From CAYOEZ01 sp964402955 (lineage in GTDB: Bacteria > Chloroflexota > DTOL01 > DAOUCN01): a stretch of DNA of 64,000 nt. The notes below the pieces were generated by a model that saw only the letters and a list, made by a program, of their open reading frames with translations, did no database searches and had not been told where the DNA came from. A program made the translations under genes and the position numbers. The stretch's first letter is position 1. Every line of letters begins with the position of its first letter. Location of the stretch: positions 10,503 to 74,502 of the forward strand of contig CAYOEZ010000002.1 of NCBI GenBank assembly GCA_964402955.1. Direction: 5' to 3'. Below, piece after piece: positions 1-8,839 of this stretch.

Positions 1-2
1 TC

Positions 3-2924
3 CTCTCGGCCTGGTCATCCACTATCGACCCGACAGCGGGCTTCGATAAAACACCAGATGAGCACTGGGTCTACCTGAGCGACCTGCAGTGGGACGATGC
101 GTCCACTGGTTGGCTCGGCGTTGCCAACGAGCAGGCGCCGGCCCTCGACCGCGCCTTCCACGGCGGCGGCATGGTGCTGGGCGATGCAGCCTACGCCAAA
201 GGCATTGGCACATACCCACTGTCCGAAATCACATACAGTCTCGATGGCCAGTATGTCCGCTTCACCAGCGTCATCGGGCTCGACGCACAAGCTCACCCTG
301 GTACGACAGTACGCTTTCTCGTCTTTGTCGACGGTATCTTGCGTTTCCAGAGCAACTTCATGCTCCCGGGTGACGAAGCTCGGCAAGTGGATGTGGATGT
401 GAGCGGAGCGAGAACACTGCGCCTGGTGGCTGACGCCCCACTCGATCAAGCAAAGGGCGGCTTTGCCGACTGGGCAGACGCCCAGTTGCTCGAAGCGCCC
501 GCCTCAGAGGCGCCGGCGCCTGCAACCACGCCGAGGTCGCGCCCGCGGGGGACTCCGCAGCCGTCGCAACGCCAACGCAATGAGGACGTCCTGCACGCGC
601 GTGGCCGCGCCATCGTCGCAGCCCTTCCAGCCAGTGTGCGCCGTGCCAACAGCGCCGGCGAGCGACCGGCCGGCCTCTTCGACCGTCGTTCAGCAAAAGC
701 ATGGCTGAGCAGCGGCCGGATCGCCATTGGCATAGGCATGAGCCCGGCCACCTACGGCGCCATCACCCTGCTGAATCTACAGACGCAGCGCCTTGTGGTC
801 AGCGATGCCAGCGGCAGCGTCAGCCTGGACAAGACCTACGTCTTCAATTCAGACCTGATACGCTTCGGCGAGAGGCCTTTAGAATTCAACGCGGTGGACG
901 ATCCCGTGGCAGGACCCGGCAGGCAAATCGTGCTGCACAGCCAGACGATCGACAAACAGTGGCAGATCGACCAGCGCATCTCACTTTTCGCCAACGACAT
1001 CATCATGTATGACATCGAGGTCGTGGGTGACGTGAGCAGTCTCTCATCCCCCACTTTCCAGCACGTCAGCTACGCCGCCAATGCACAGAGCCTCCTGGCA
1101 GAAGGAGACGTGGAGTACCTGTCCGATTTCAGCCGCCTGCACTACGGGCGACTCTATGATGATGGCATTGTGCGCCGTGAGCCGATCGGTGAAGGAAAGC
1201 CGCTGTTCATCTCCAGCGCTCGCCGCCAGGGCGGGCTGCTGATGGCATTGCTTGACCACACATCCGGTCCGACCTACTTCCAGGCACAGGTGAAGCCAGG
1301 GCAGGCGCAAGCGCGTTGGGGGTTGACGAGCGCGCCCGCCGTCGAGGAGAGGACGAGCGGCAGCATGCGCTCGGCGCGGCTCTACATCGAGGTCACCACG
1401 TCCGCAGATATACGTTTTGCCTTCGCCAAGCTGCGGGATATTCTGAACACAATTGCTCCTGCTGCGCCCTTGCCGGAGTGGTTCAAGTACCAATGGTTGA
1501 GCTGGTATGTGTATGGCATGGGCAACGACGCCGAGTCGGTGCAGAGGCAGGGCGACTACATCGCTGCCAACCTGGCCGATCTGGGCACGTGGAACCTGTT
1601 GATCGACGCCGGCTGGTATGTGAGCGAAGGCAAGGCCCAGTCCGACTGGCGCACAATCGACAGCAGCAAGTTCCCTGAGGGCATTCGCCCCGTGGTCGAT
1701 CGCTTGCATGAGCAGGGCAGCCGGGTCGTCCTCTACCTCTCGGTACCCTACATCGACAGCACCGTGGCCGATGGGCACTGGCTGGGGATGCGCACGATCA
1801 TTGAGGAGCATCCCGATTGGCTGCACTTGTTGGGTAGCGACGCAAGCCATCAGAGCTACACATTCGACTTCTCAAATCCCGACGTCGTGCAGTTCTGGTC
1901 CGACGTGATGGCCGACTTCTACGTGCACTATGGCGTCGATGGCATCAAGATCGACGGCGTGGGCAATGCCGAAGGCGCTATTCTCTCTCCCGACAAGATT
2001 GACGAATTCGGGCTAATTGACAACCTGAACGGGCAAACGATGGATATCTACAAGCTCTTCTACAATCAGTCCATGCTTTACCGCGCCGACGCCTACATCG
2101 AGACCGGCTGGCTGACCCCCATTTTTGCCCGGCCCTATGTGCACACCTTCCGCTATGGCGACGAAGCGCCGTTTTTCCGCTCGCCCTACCCGTTTCCGGG
2201 CCTGGTCGAGCATATCGACTACGCCATCGTGCAGAAGGAGATTCTGGGATTGCGCCCCAACATGGGCGCAATCTTCGATAATCCCAATGAGTCAACCATC
2301 AATCGCTGGTGGCTGCAAGCGGGACTTGCCCTCGGCGCGCATGTGACGCTGGGTTTCGATCTGGCAGGCATGACGCAGGAGACGCTCAGCGTCTATCGCA
2401 GCCTGCTTGTACAGTATGAGCCATTCAGCGGCGTCACGACCTACGGACGCGGGCTGAGGCCACCAACGTTTGCTACAACCAGAGCGGGGACAACGTTCCT
2501 GGGCGTGCTCAATCGTGTCAAGGGGCAGCGCCGCATTACGGTTCAACTGAGCGATCATGGGATCGATCTGAGCCGGCCAGCCACGGCCTATGATGTGGAC
2601 GCCAACCGCTTCGTCCGCCTGTCGACGCCGCTGGCGGTGACAATGCCGGCCGAAAGCTTTCGCCTCTTCGTCGTGCGGCAAGACCCGGGCATGCTGTGGA
2701 CCAACAGCTCATTTGTCGTGGAACAGGACGCGCAGAAGATGGTGGTCACGCTGCGGGGGCCCGCTGGTCTGGCGGGCTATGCACACCTGTTTGTCCCCCA
2801 ACCCCGGCGCGCCCTTCTAGACGGACAACCAGCGACGACGATAGCATACGACGACAGGACACAAATCCTATCCATCGAGTATGAGAACTCGTCGTCGGGG
2901 CATACCCTTGTCATAGAATACTGA
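3..2924 (+). CDS. Alpha-galactosidase-like glycoside hydrolase with NPCBM domain (5' partial)
   Basis: The reading frame is open to the left edge, so the true start lies outside the window; 973 residues are visible. The first ~150 residues (DLQWDDASTGW, GIGTYPLSEITYSL) match an NPCBM sugar-binding domain. The C-terminal two thirds look like a GH36/GH27-type TIM barrel: WLSWYVYGMG and LLIDAGWY, then VDGIKIDG, whose Asp is the expected nucleophile by family analogy. A beta-sandwich region closes the protein. The expected role is cleavage of alpha-galactosides or related sugars outside the cell; the substrate cannot be read from sequence. A Pro/Arg-rich linker separates the NPCBM domain from the catalytic part. 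A YfhO-like gene follows after 16 bases, probably in one operon. Confidence 0.8.
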   Translation, partial: LSAWSSTIDPTAGFDKTPDEHWVYLSDLQWDDASTGWLGVANEQAPALDRAFHGGGMVLGDAAYAKGIGTYPLSEITYSLDGQYVRFTSVIGLDAQAHPGTTVRFLVFVDGILRFQSNFMLPGDEARQVDVDVSGARTLRLVADAPLDQAKGGFADWADAQLLEAPASEAPAPATTPRSRPRGTPQPSQRQRNEDVLHARGRAIVAALPASVRRANSAGERPAGLFDRRSAKAWLSSGRIAIGIGMSPATYGAITLLNLQTQRLVVSDASGSVSLDKTYVFNSDLIRFGERPLEFNAVDDPVAGPGRQIVLHSQTIDKQWQIDQRISLFANDIIMYDIEVVGDVSSLSSPTFQHVSYAANAQSLLAEGDVEYLSDFSRLHYGRLYDDGIVRREPIGEGKPLFISSARRQGGLLMALLDHTSGPTYFQAQVKPGQAQARWGLTSAPAVEERTSGSMRSARLYIEVTTSADIRFAFAKLRDILNTIAPAAPLPEWFKYQWLSWYVYGMGNDAESVQRQGDYIAANLADLGTWNLLIDAGWYVSEGKAQSDWRTIDSSKFPEGIRPVVDRLHEQGSRVVLYLSVPYIDSTVADGHWLGMRTIIEEHPDWLHLLGSDASHQSYTFDFSNPDVVQFWSDVMADFYVHYGVDGIKIDGVGNAEGAILSPDKIDEFGLIDNLNGQTMDIYKLFYNQSMLYRADAYIETGWLTPIFARPYVHTFRYGDEAPFFRSPYPFPGLVEHIDYAIVQKEILGLRPNMGAIFDNPNESTINRWWLQAGLALGAHVTLGFDLAGMTQETLSVYRSLLVQYEPFSGVTTYGRGLRPPTFATTRAGTTFLGVLNRVKGQRRITVQLSDHGIDLSRPATAYDVDANRFVRLSTPLAVTMPAESFRLFVVRQDPGMLWTNSSFVVEQDAQKMVVTLRGPAGLAGYAHLFVPQPRRALLDGQPATTIAYDDRTQILSIEYENSSSGHTLVIEY

Positions 2925-2940
2925 TCGCGGAGCATGGCTG

Positions 2941-5451
2941 ATGGCTTTGATGCCCTCCCTGCGCGCGCTGGCAGATGCGCTGCGCCGGCGCTCTGTTGGT
3001 AACCTGCTGGTCGTTCTTTTCTTCCTCGGCTGCTCGGTTCTGATGTTCAAGAATGGTCTCTTCGAGGGGAAGGTCTACTGGCAGGCAGACACCGTCATGT
3101 TCTACTATCCCATCTCCGCCAGGATCGATCTGCTTCTGGAGATGGGACGATTGCCAGTCTGGACGCCCTACATATTCGGCGGGCATCCACTCCTGGCCGA
3201 CGGCGAAGCCGGCATGTTCTACCCTGTCCATCTTCTCATCTGGTGGTTGACGAATGCACAGGACGGATTCCTTGTCATGCGGGTGATCCGCTTCTGGCTG
3301 GCGGGCGTGTTCATGTACGGCTTCCTGCGTACACTGAGCATCAACCGCAGCGGATCAGTTATCGGCGGCCTGGTGTACGCATTTGGCAGCTTTGTCGTCG
3401 GCCAGCTCCAGCACGCCAATGTGGGTACCTATATTGCCTGGACACCGTTGCTGCTGCGCTATCTCGAATTGTCGCTACAGTCAGTGGGCCGGCGCCGGTT
3501 GCTCAGTGTCATTCTGGCCGGGGCAGTCCTCGGCATCCAGATCTTGACGATTCACATCAATGCCATGTTGATGACCGGGCTAATCGTCGCCGGCTACGTC
3601 GGCTTCCGCTGTCTGACCGGGCCAGTTGCCGGAGAGATCGGCCAGGCAACGCCTTGCATGCAGGAGGGCATCGCAAACGCCCGGCAGCGCATCACCGCAT
3701 TGTTTGCGCCCGTTGTGCGCCGTTGTAGGCTGGGGGCGACAGTGCTCGGGGGAGCAGGGCTACTCGGCCTGGGTCTCGGGGCGGTGCAGTTACTGCCTCT
3801 GATGGAGTTGGCGCAATTCTCACCGCGCTACGCCGGCGTGGACTACCGTTTTGCGACATCCTTTGCCTTGCCGCCAGCCAATCTACTTACGCTGCTCTTT
3901 CCATACTTCTTCCGTGATGCCCAGAACGGCTATTGGTCGCCCTGGTTCCGCTGGGATTCGACCGTGTATGTGGGCATCGCCACGCTGATCCTGGCGCTGC
4001 TGGCAATTGTGCGGGTCCGTTCCAGATACACGCTGTTCTTCACGCTGTTGGCAGCGGCCGGTCTGCTGCTGGCTATGGGCGACTACCTGCCGATTAAGCT
4101 GTACGCCGTGCTCTGGAAGCTGCCCGTCTTCTCGATGACACGTGTGCCGTCACGGTTTACGTTCTTCACTGTGATCGGTCTGGCCGCTCTGGCAGCGCAG
4201 GGGGCAACCTGGCTGGAGCGGAGATTGCAGCAGGCGGCAGGCGTCCCTGGGGGCAAACAGCGCAGCAAGAGCGTGCTCTTGGCGATTGCACTGGCGCTCG
4301 TTCTCGCTGGCGGATTGTGGTGGGGCTTGCAGCAAGCGTCGACCTGGGTAACAGCACATCCCGGCGAGGCACTTTCTCTCTTGAACCGCTACTATCCGCG
4401 CGATCGCATGAATCCGTTGATCGACACGCCATCCCAGGATGTGCTCGCCGGTCTACGCTATTCCCTGCAGACGGGCGACGTCTGGACGAGAAACACGTTG
4501 CTCTGGCTGGCTCTCAGCGCGAGCTTGCTTGCCGGCTGGTATCGCCTGCGGCGGCTGCGCCTGCTCTGGCAAGCAGCGCTGGTGGCGCTCGTGGCGGCTG
4601 ATCTACTGCTTTTTGCACGAGACTTCCATCCGCGTGTCTCGCGCCAGGACCTGGCGCCGCGTTCAGCCGTGGTGGATTTTTTGAGAGCAAACAACGGCAT
4701 GCACCGTGTCTATGTGGCCTGGCCAGTGACGCTGCTTGGCGCCAACCGTCTCCTGCCCTATGCCGTCGCTGAAGCCGGGGGATATAGCTCGCTCGTGACC
4801 AAGCGCTACAATGCTTATGTGGGCGCCATGCAACAACAACCTGAGCGCTTTCTTGATATGATGAACGTGCGCTATGTCGTTGTCTCGCCGCAATCGGCGA
4901 ACAATCAACTGGCCAGCGCCACGAAAGTGTTTGAGGAAGGCAGCTACGCCGTCTATGAGCGGCAGAACCTGCTCCCGCGCGCCTACATTGTCCATCAGGC
5001 ACGCATGGCGTCGTCGCCCAGGAGTGCGCTAAGCATACTGAGGGAGGCATCTTTTGATCCCCGCACGACGGTAGTATTGGAGCAGACGCCGGCAGGCAGC
5101 GACCAGATAGCCGGCGCAGCGGCAGACACGGATAAGGCGACCGTGCTTTCGTATGGATCTGAGGCCGTCAACGTACAGACGGTGACGACACAAGAGAGCT
5201 ACCTGGTGCTGAGCGATACCTATTACCCGGGCTGGCAGGCAGAGATTGATGGCAAGAGCGCGCCTCTGATACAGGCCAACTACCTCTTCCGCGCCGTTCG
5301 GGTGCCGCGGGGGCAGCATATCGTACGCTTCGCTTTCCGCCCGGCCAGCGTGGCCGTGGGTGGCCTGATCTCGCTGCTGACCGGACTGGGTATTCTGGCA
5401 GCAGCAGCGTTAGCGTCGCTGAGGTTATTTGTAGATCATGCACAGGAGTGA
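2941..5451 (+). CDS. YfhO-family multi-pass membrane protein
   Basis: This 836-residue protein has about a dozen hydrophobic segments. The C-terminal soluble part contains YYPGWQAEIDG and a following VRVPRGQHIVRFAF stretch, which are typical of the YfhO family (GT-C-like membrane proteins thought to modify cell-surface polymers). The N-terminal half has the loop YYPISARIDLL and FGGHPLLADGEAGMFYP, also usual for this family. It sits directly after the glycosidase gene and 3 bases before the histidine phosphatase gene, so the three probably share a transcript. The sugar donor and target are unknown. Confidence 0.75.
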   Translation: MALMPSLRALADALRRRSVGNLLVVLFFLGCSVLMFKNGLFEGKVYWQADTVMFYYPISARIDLLLEMGRLPVWTPYIFGGHPLLADGEAGMFYPVHLLIWWLTNAQDGFLVMRVIRFWLAGVFMYGFLRTLSINRSGSVIGGLVYAFGSFVVGQLQHANVGTYIAWTPLLLRYLELSLQSVGRRRLLSVILAGAVLGIQILTIHINAMLMTGLIVAGYVGFRCLTGPVAGEIGQATPCMQEGIANARQRITALFAPVVRRCRLGATVLGGAGLLGLGLGAVQLLPLMELAQFSPRYAGVDYRFATSFALPPANLLTLLFPYFFRDAQNGYWSPWFRWDSTVYVGIATLILALLAIVRVRSRYTLFFTLLAAAGLLLAMGDYLPIKLYAVLWKLPVFSMTRVPSRFTFFTVIGLAALAAQGATWLERRLQQAAGVPGGKQRSKSVLLAIALALVLAGGLWWGLQQASTWVTAHPGEALSLLNRYYPRDRMNPLIDTPSQDVLAGLRYSLQTGDVWTRNTLLWLALSASLLAGWYRLRRLRLLWQAALVALVAADLLLFARDFHPRVSRQDLAPRSAVVDFLRANNGMHRVYVAWPVTLLGANRLLPYAVAEAGGYSSLVTKRYNAYVGAMQQQPERFLDMMNVRYVVVSPQSANNQLASATKVFEEGSYAVYERQNLLPRAYIVHQARMASSPRSALSILREASFDPRTTVVLEQTPAGSDQIAGAAADTDKATVLSYGSEAVNVQTVTTQESYLVLSDTYYPGWQAEIDGKSAPLIQANYLFRAVRVPRGQHIVRFAFRPASVAVGGLISLLTGLGILAAAALASLRLFVDHAQE

Positions 5452-5454
5452 CAC

Positions 5455-6078
5455 ATGCTTGCGGCGACCCGGCAAACCTTCGAAAGAGGAACGCGCGACC
5501 GAGTCTCGACCAGGCTATTGCTCGCCCGCCACGGCGAGACCGACTGGAATCAGCAAGGACGCTGGCAGGGCATGCAAAATCTGCCGCTGAATCGGGCAGG
5601 GCAGGAACAAGCGCTGGCGTTGAGCGCCAGGCTGAAGACGGAACGCCCTGCGGCGGTGTACAGTAGCGTGTTGCAGCGCGCCGTGGCAACAGCGCAGACG
5701 ATTGCCAAAGAGCACAAGCTCAACGTCTGCCGTGATGAGCGATTCAACGAGATCAATCTGGGGGCATGGGAGGGGATGACACGCAAGGAGATCGCCGCCG
5801 CCTACCCGCAGATATTGCAGATCTGGGAGGCCGACCCGCGCAGCGTCAAGCCGCCCAACGGCGAAAGCATCGCCGGGATCGAGCAGCGCGTCCTGGCAGC
5901 GCTGCAGGAGATCGCCCGCGCCTATCCCGGGGAAACGGTGTGTCTGATCGGCCACAAGATCACCAACGGCGTCATCCGCAGCCACTATCTGGGGTTGTCA
6001 CTCGTCGAGGCGCTGGGCGGGGTCTTGCCCCAGGGTACATACGAGGTTATTGCAATTCCCCATCCACTGTGGGGATAG
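5455..6078 (+). CDS. Histidine phosphatase family protein
   Basis: The motif LARHGETDWN near residue 25 carries the phospho-acceptor His. A second conserved His appears in CLIGHKITNGV near residue 165. Length (207 residues) fits the phosphoglycerate mutase-like branch that includes alpha-ribazole phosphatase and broad-specificity phosphatases. The start follows the previous stop by 3 bases; an internal start closer to the RHG motif is possible because the first ~18 residues are not conserved-looking. Its 3' end overlaps by 32 bases the 3' end of the convergent MFS gene. The substrate is not predictable. Confidence 0.85.
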   Translation: MLAATRQTFERGTRDRVSTRLLLARHGETDWNQQGRWQGMQNLPLNRAGQEQALALSARLKTERPAAVYSSVLQRAVATAQTIAKEHKLNVCRDERFNEINLGAWEGMTRKEIAAAYPQILQIWEADPRSVKPPNGESIAGIEQRVLAALQEIARAYPGETVCLIGHKITNGVIRSHYLGLSLVEALGGVLPQGTYEVIAIPHPLWG

Positions 6079-7201
6079 GAACGCTGTGCGGTTCCTGCGT
6101 TCCCGTCCAGAAAACAATCACGCCAACCAGACAGAGCAGACCTATTGCCACGAAGGTCGCCTCGAGGCCCAGCGCTTCAGCCACCATGCCACCGAGCGTG
6201 GAGCCAACCATAACCCCCATGTCAAAGCCAGCGGTGAAGACGCCAATGGCTGAACCGCGTACGTTGCCCGGCACCACATCCACCAGGAACGCGCTCAGCG
6301 TGGGGTAGACGATGCCGAAGCTCAGTGCGTACAGCGCCGCCAGCACGTAGAGCGTAGCCGCCGAAGACATCTGTGTGAAGAGCGCCATAATGACGGCCAA
6401 ACCAAACAGGGCCGGGCCGACAATGACTTTGCGGCCCAGGCGGTCGGAGATGGGGCCGATCACCAGACGTAGGACCACCGTTGCGACAGCGTAGACCGTG
6501 AAGAACACGGCCGACTGGCCCGCGTTGCGTTGGGTCACGTAGACCGGCAGGAAGCCCGTCAGCAGTCCCCAGGTGGCGGCAGCCGTCATGAGGGTGAATG
6601 TCAGGGTCATGACATCGCGGCGGCCAAGCGCCTGGCGGAAGCTGCCCGCCCGCGCCGAGCCTGCGCCGGCGTGTCGCTTTTCGTGGGCGGGGCCGATCAG
6701 CACAATGCCAACGATGCCCATCAGGGCGGCCACAACAAACAGCGCCGAAAAGCCACCCACATCGTGAATCATGGCGCCAAGCAGAGGCGCGATGGCAATG
6801 GCGACCTGTGAGGCATTGCTGTAGAGGCCCATCGCTTCAGCGCGACGCGTGGGCGGAACCATGTTGGCGACCCACGTCGTTCCGGCAGTGCCGAAGAAAG
6901 AGATGCCCAGCCCATGAAACATGCGGACAACAATGAGCACGGGCACTGAGGTGGAGACGATGTAGAGAAGTGGGGCAATGGCGTAGACCAGGCAACCGGC
7001 AAGCGCAACAACCTTGCAGCCCAGCTTATCAACCATGCGACCAGCGAACGGGCGCGAAAGCAGGGCCGTGAAGGCAAAGACTCCCAGGACGAGGCCAATG
7101 TCGGTCTCGCTGCCATGCAGATCGAGCACAAACGACGGCAGGACAGGAACAATCAGCCACATACTAATGAAAAAGCTGAAGGCCCCGCTTAGAATCAGCA
7201 C
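6047..7201 (-). CDS. MFS transporter (5' end possibly frameshifted)
   Basis: The product has 384 residues with twelve hydrophobic segments. The MFS A-motif-like loop appears as SRPFAGRMVDKLGCK after TM2, with the second-half counterpart ISDRLGRKV. It belongs to the drug-efflux-like MFS group; the substrate is unknown. The GTG at 7201 is the only reasonable start in this frame, because an in-frame TGA lies upstream with no ATG between. However, a strong promoter at 7291-7319 is followed about 7 bases later by an ATG at 7283. That ATG opens a 12-codon ORF in another frame and stops at 7248. One indel around 7250-7262 would join it to the MFS frame. So either the gene restarts at GTG 7201 or its 5' end is damaged. 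Confidence 0.8.
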   Translation of the reverse strand: MLILSGAFSFFISMWLIVPVLPSFVLDLHGSETDIGLVLGVFAFTALLSRPFAGRMVDKLGCKVVALAGCLVYAIAPLLYIVSTSVPVLIVVRMFHGLGISFFGTAGTTWVANMVPPTRRAEAMGLYSNASQVAIAIAPLLGAMIHDVGGFSALFVVAALMGIVGIVLIGPAHEKRHAGAGSARAGSFRQALGRRDVMTLTFTLMTAAATWGLLTGFLPVYVTQRNAGQSAVFFTVYAVATVVLRLVIGPISDRLGRKVIVGPALFGLAVIMALFTQMSSAATLYVLAALYALSFGIVYPTLSAFLVDVVPGNVRGSAIGVFTAGFDMGVMVGSTLGGMVAEALGLEATFVAIGLLCLVGVIVFWTGTQEPHSVPIPTVDGELQ

Positions 7202-7290
7202 AAAATTGCGCGATAGGATGCGCTCGGCAGGCGTGGACGCGGTCGTGCTAATTGGATGTCTCCCTTGTCAAAGTCATAGTCATTGCGGGG

Positions 7291-7319
7291 AGTATAGCAC
7301 CGGCGTATGGGACTGTCAA
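7291..7319 (-). promoter_or_regulatory. Sigma-70-type promoter for the MFS gene
   Basis: Reading the minus strand, TTGACA (7314-7319) is followed by a 17-base spacer and TATACT (7291-7296). The predicted transcription start falls on or next to an ATG at 7283, so any product from that ATG would be leaderless. Confidence 0.65.
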
Positions 7320-7565
7320 CGCAAGAAGAGGCATGACGCAACATGATGCGTAGTGACGCTGAAAAGCAGATTCTGGTGACGATGTCCATGCTCACCATGC
7401 GCGGCCAGGCGACAGACGGCGACGCACGTATCAACGTTGGTTTGACGAAACCAGGAGAACGGGCGTGTTTCATACGACGCGCTGTCCATGCTATTGCTCC
7501 TCCATCGCCAGGCGAATACGCATAGCCAGATCGGCCTTCGTAGAAGGCGTCGATCGGCAAAGAGA
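7320..7565. other. Spacer without a supported gene
   Basis: Short open frames exist on both strands (for example + strand 7343-7525) but none has a ribosome site or a recognisable product. The minus frame just inside the left part ends in KADLAMRIRLAMEEQ and a stop, which might be the tail of a lost gene. Nothing firmer can be said. Confidence 0.4.
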
Positions 7566-8822
7566 CTATTTAGCGACGACTCCCTGAACGTATTGCAGGA
7601 GCCAGCCAGGGTTGGACGAGAGAATCAGGCACGCGAGCACAACCAGCGCCAGAATCAGCAGCGCCAGGCGTGGGATGGGACCATTTGATGCGACAACGGG
7701 TAAACGCACACAGCGCACAAGCAGGGCCAGGTAGGCCAGCCAACTCAGGCCCAGCCCAGCAGCCAGCGTCTGTGCCCACACGTCGGCGCCGGTAAGGACA
7801 GGCTGCAGCGCCGCCCAGCGCACGGCATACGACGGGGTGAACGGCCCACCAAGCAGCGCCCAGCCGCCGTAGGCGAGCAGCGCTATGAGCGCAGGACGCA
7901 GTTGTCGGCAGCATCCGGAGACGAGGAAGGCGAGCGCAGGCACTAGCGCCAGGCAAGCCAGGCTGCGCCCCAGCAGTTGCGCCAGAACAACGGAAACAGG
8001 CACGATGCCTGTGCTCGACAGGCCGTATCCCAGGCTCACCAGAATGCAGCCCAGGTCAACCATGAGCAGGTAGCCAGACAGACGGCGCACATCGCGCTGC
8101 ACAAGCGCCAGCAGCGCCGACGCCAGCACAATCGGCGCCCCCGTCGGGAGAATCGCCCGCCCTTCGTTCCCCGACGCCAGCCAGCCGGCGCCTGGGCCGG
8201 TCAGGATAGCCAGCAAAACGACGAATGCGACGACAGCAAACGGCCCGGCTACGAGCGTTACGCCCAGAGGATGCCCCAGTCTGCTCACGCCCGGCAGCCA
8301 GAAGAGCGGGGGAACGACCCCGAAGAGGAGCGCAAAGCCAACCATGATCGCGGCCCGCGCCAGGGGGACACGCAGCACAACCTCGGGCGTGGCCGGGGCA
8401 TGAGCCGCAGCCAAACCGAGTACAATGAGTGCCGCGCCCAGCGCTGCCAGGCCAACGAACAGTGCAGCGCCGCCGTCCTCCTCACCCTGCGCCAGAAGCG
8501 GCGCCAGCGCAGAGACAGCGACGAGCAGACCGCAGGCAGCCATGAGCGGCTCGCTGACAAGCAGGGGAACGGCCAGTCCGGTCAGTGCGACGAGCGACCA
8601 GAATGCTGCCGCCTGACCACGCGGCAGCCACCAGGCCAAAACAATCAGAACGAGACCAAAAGCGAGAGACAGCTCAAGCAGCGCACGGTGCAACGGGGGC
8701 AACACCAGAGGAAACGAGATGAATCCAACCGTCACAGAGGAGACAGGGATGGATGGCAAACGGCGCAACGCCACCAGGGCGGCCAGGCAGGCAACTATGG
8801 CTAGAATGCCGCCTGGCCGCAC
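7566..8822 (-). CDS. Divergent NuoN/MrpD-like membrane protein, stand-alone
   Basis: Almost the whole 418-residue product is hydrophobic, with about twelve membrane segments. Two stretches align by eye with proton-channel subunits of complex I and Mrp antiporters: GFALLFGVVPPLFWLPG (usual pattern GF-x-x-K-x-x-x-x-P-x-H-x-W-L-P) and QRDVRRLSGYLLMVDLG (usual DLKRLLAYSS-type). In both places the Lys normally needed for proton transfer is replaced (Leu/Phe and Arg), as is the P-x-H His. No other nuo or mrp gene is nearby. The start chosen is GTG 8822, the first start after the miaB stop; a longer frame runs back into miaB and is less likely. Function unknown. Confidence 0.55.
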   Translation of the reverse strand: MRPGGILAIVACLAALVALRRLPSIPVSSVTVGFISFPLVLPPLHRALLELSLAFGLVLIVLAWWLPRGQAAAFWSLVALTGLAVPLLVSEPLMAACGLLVAVSALAPLLAQGEEDGGAALFVGLAALGAALIVLGLAAAHAPATPEVVLRVPLARAAIMVGFALLFGVVPPLFWLPGVSRLGHPLGVTLVAGPFAVVAFVVLLAILTGPGAGWLASGNEGRAILPTGAPIVLASALLALVQRDVRRLSGYLLMVDLGCILVSLGYGLSSTGIVPVSVVLAQLLGRSLACLALVPALAFLVSGCCRQLRPALIALLAYGGWALLGGPFTPSYAVRWAALQPVLTGADVWAQTLAAGLGLSWLAYLALLVRCVRLPVVASNGPIPRLALLILALVVLACLILSSNPGWLLQYVQGVVAK

Positions 8823-8839
8823 CAGAGCGTTGAAGCGTC

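Noticed and set aside
1044..1850. 268-codon reverse ORF inside the alpha-galactosidase-like gene
   Set aside because: No recognisable motif or ribosome site; it overlaps well-supported catalytic motifs.
7977..8804. 275-codon forward ORF opposite the NuoN/MrpD-like gene
   Set aside because: Very rich in Gln, Arg and Asn, as expected from the antisense of a hydrophobic membrane protein.
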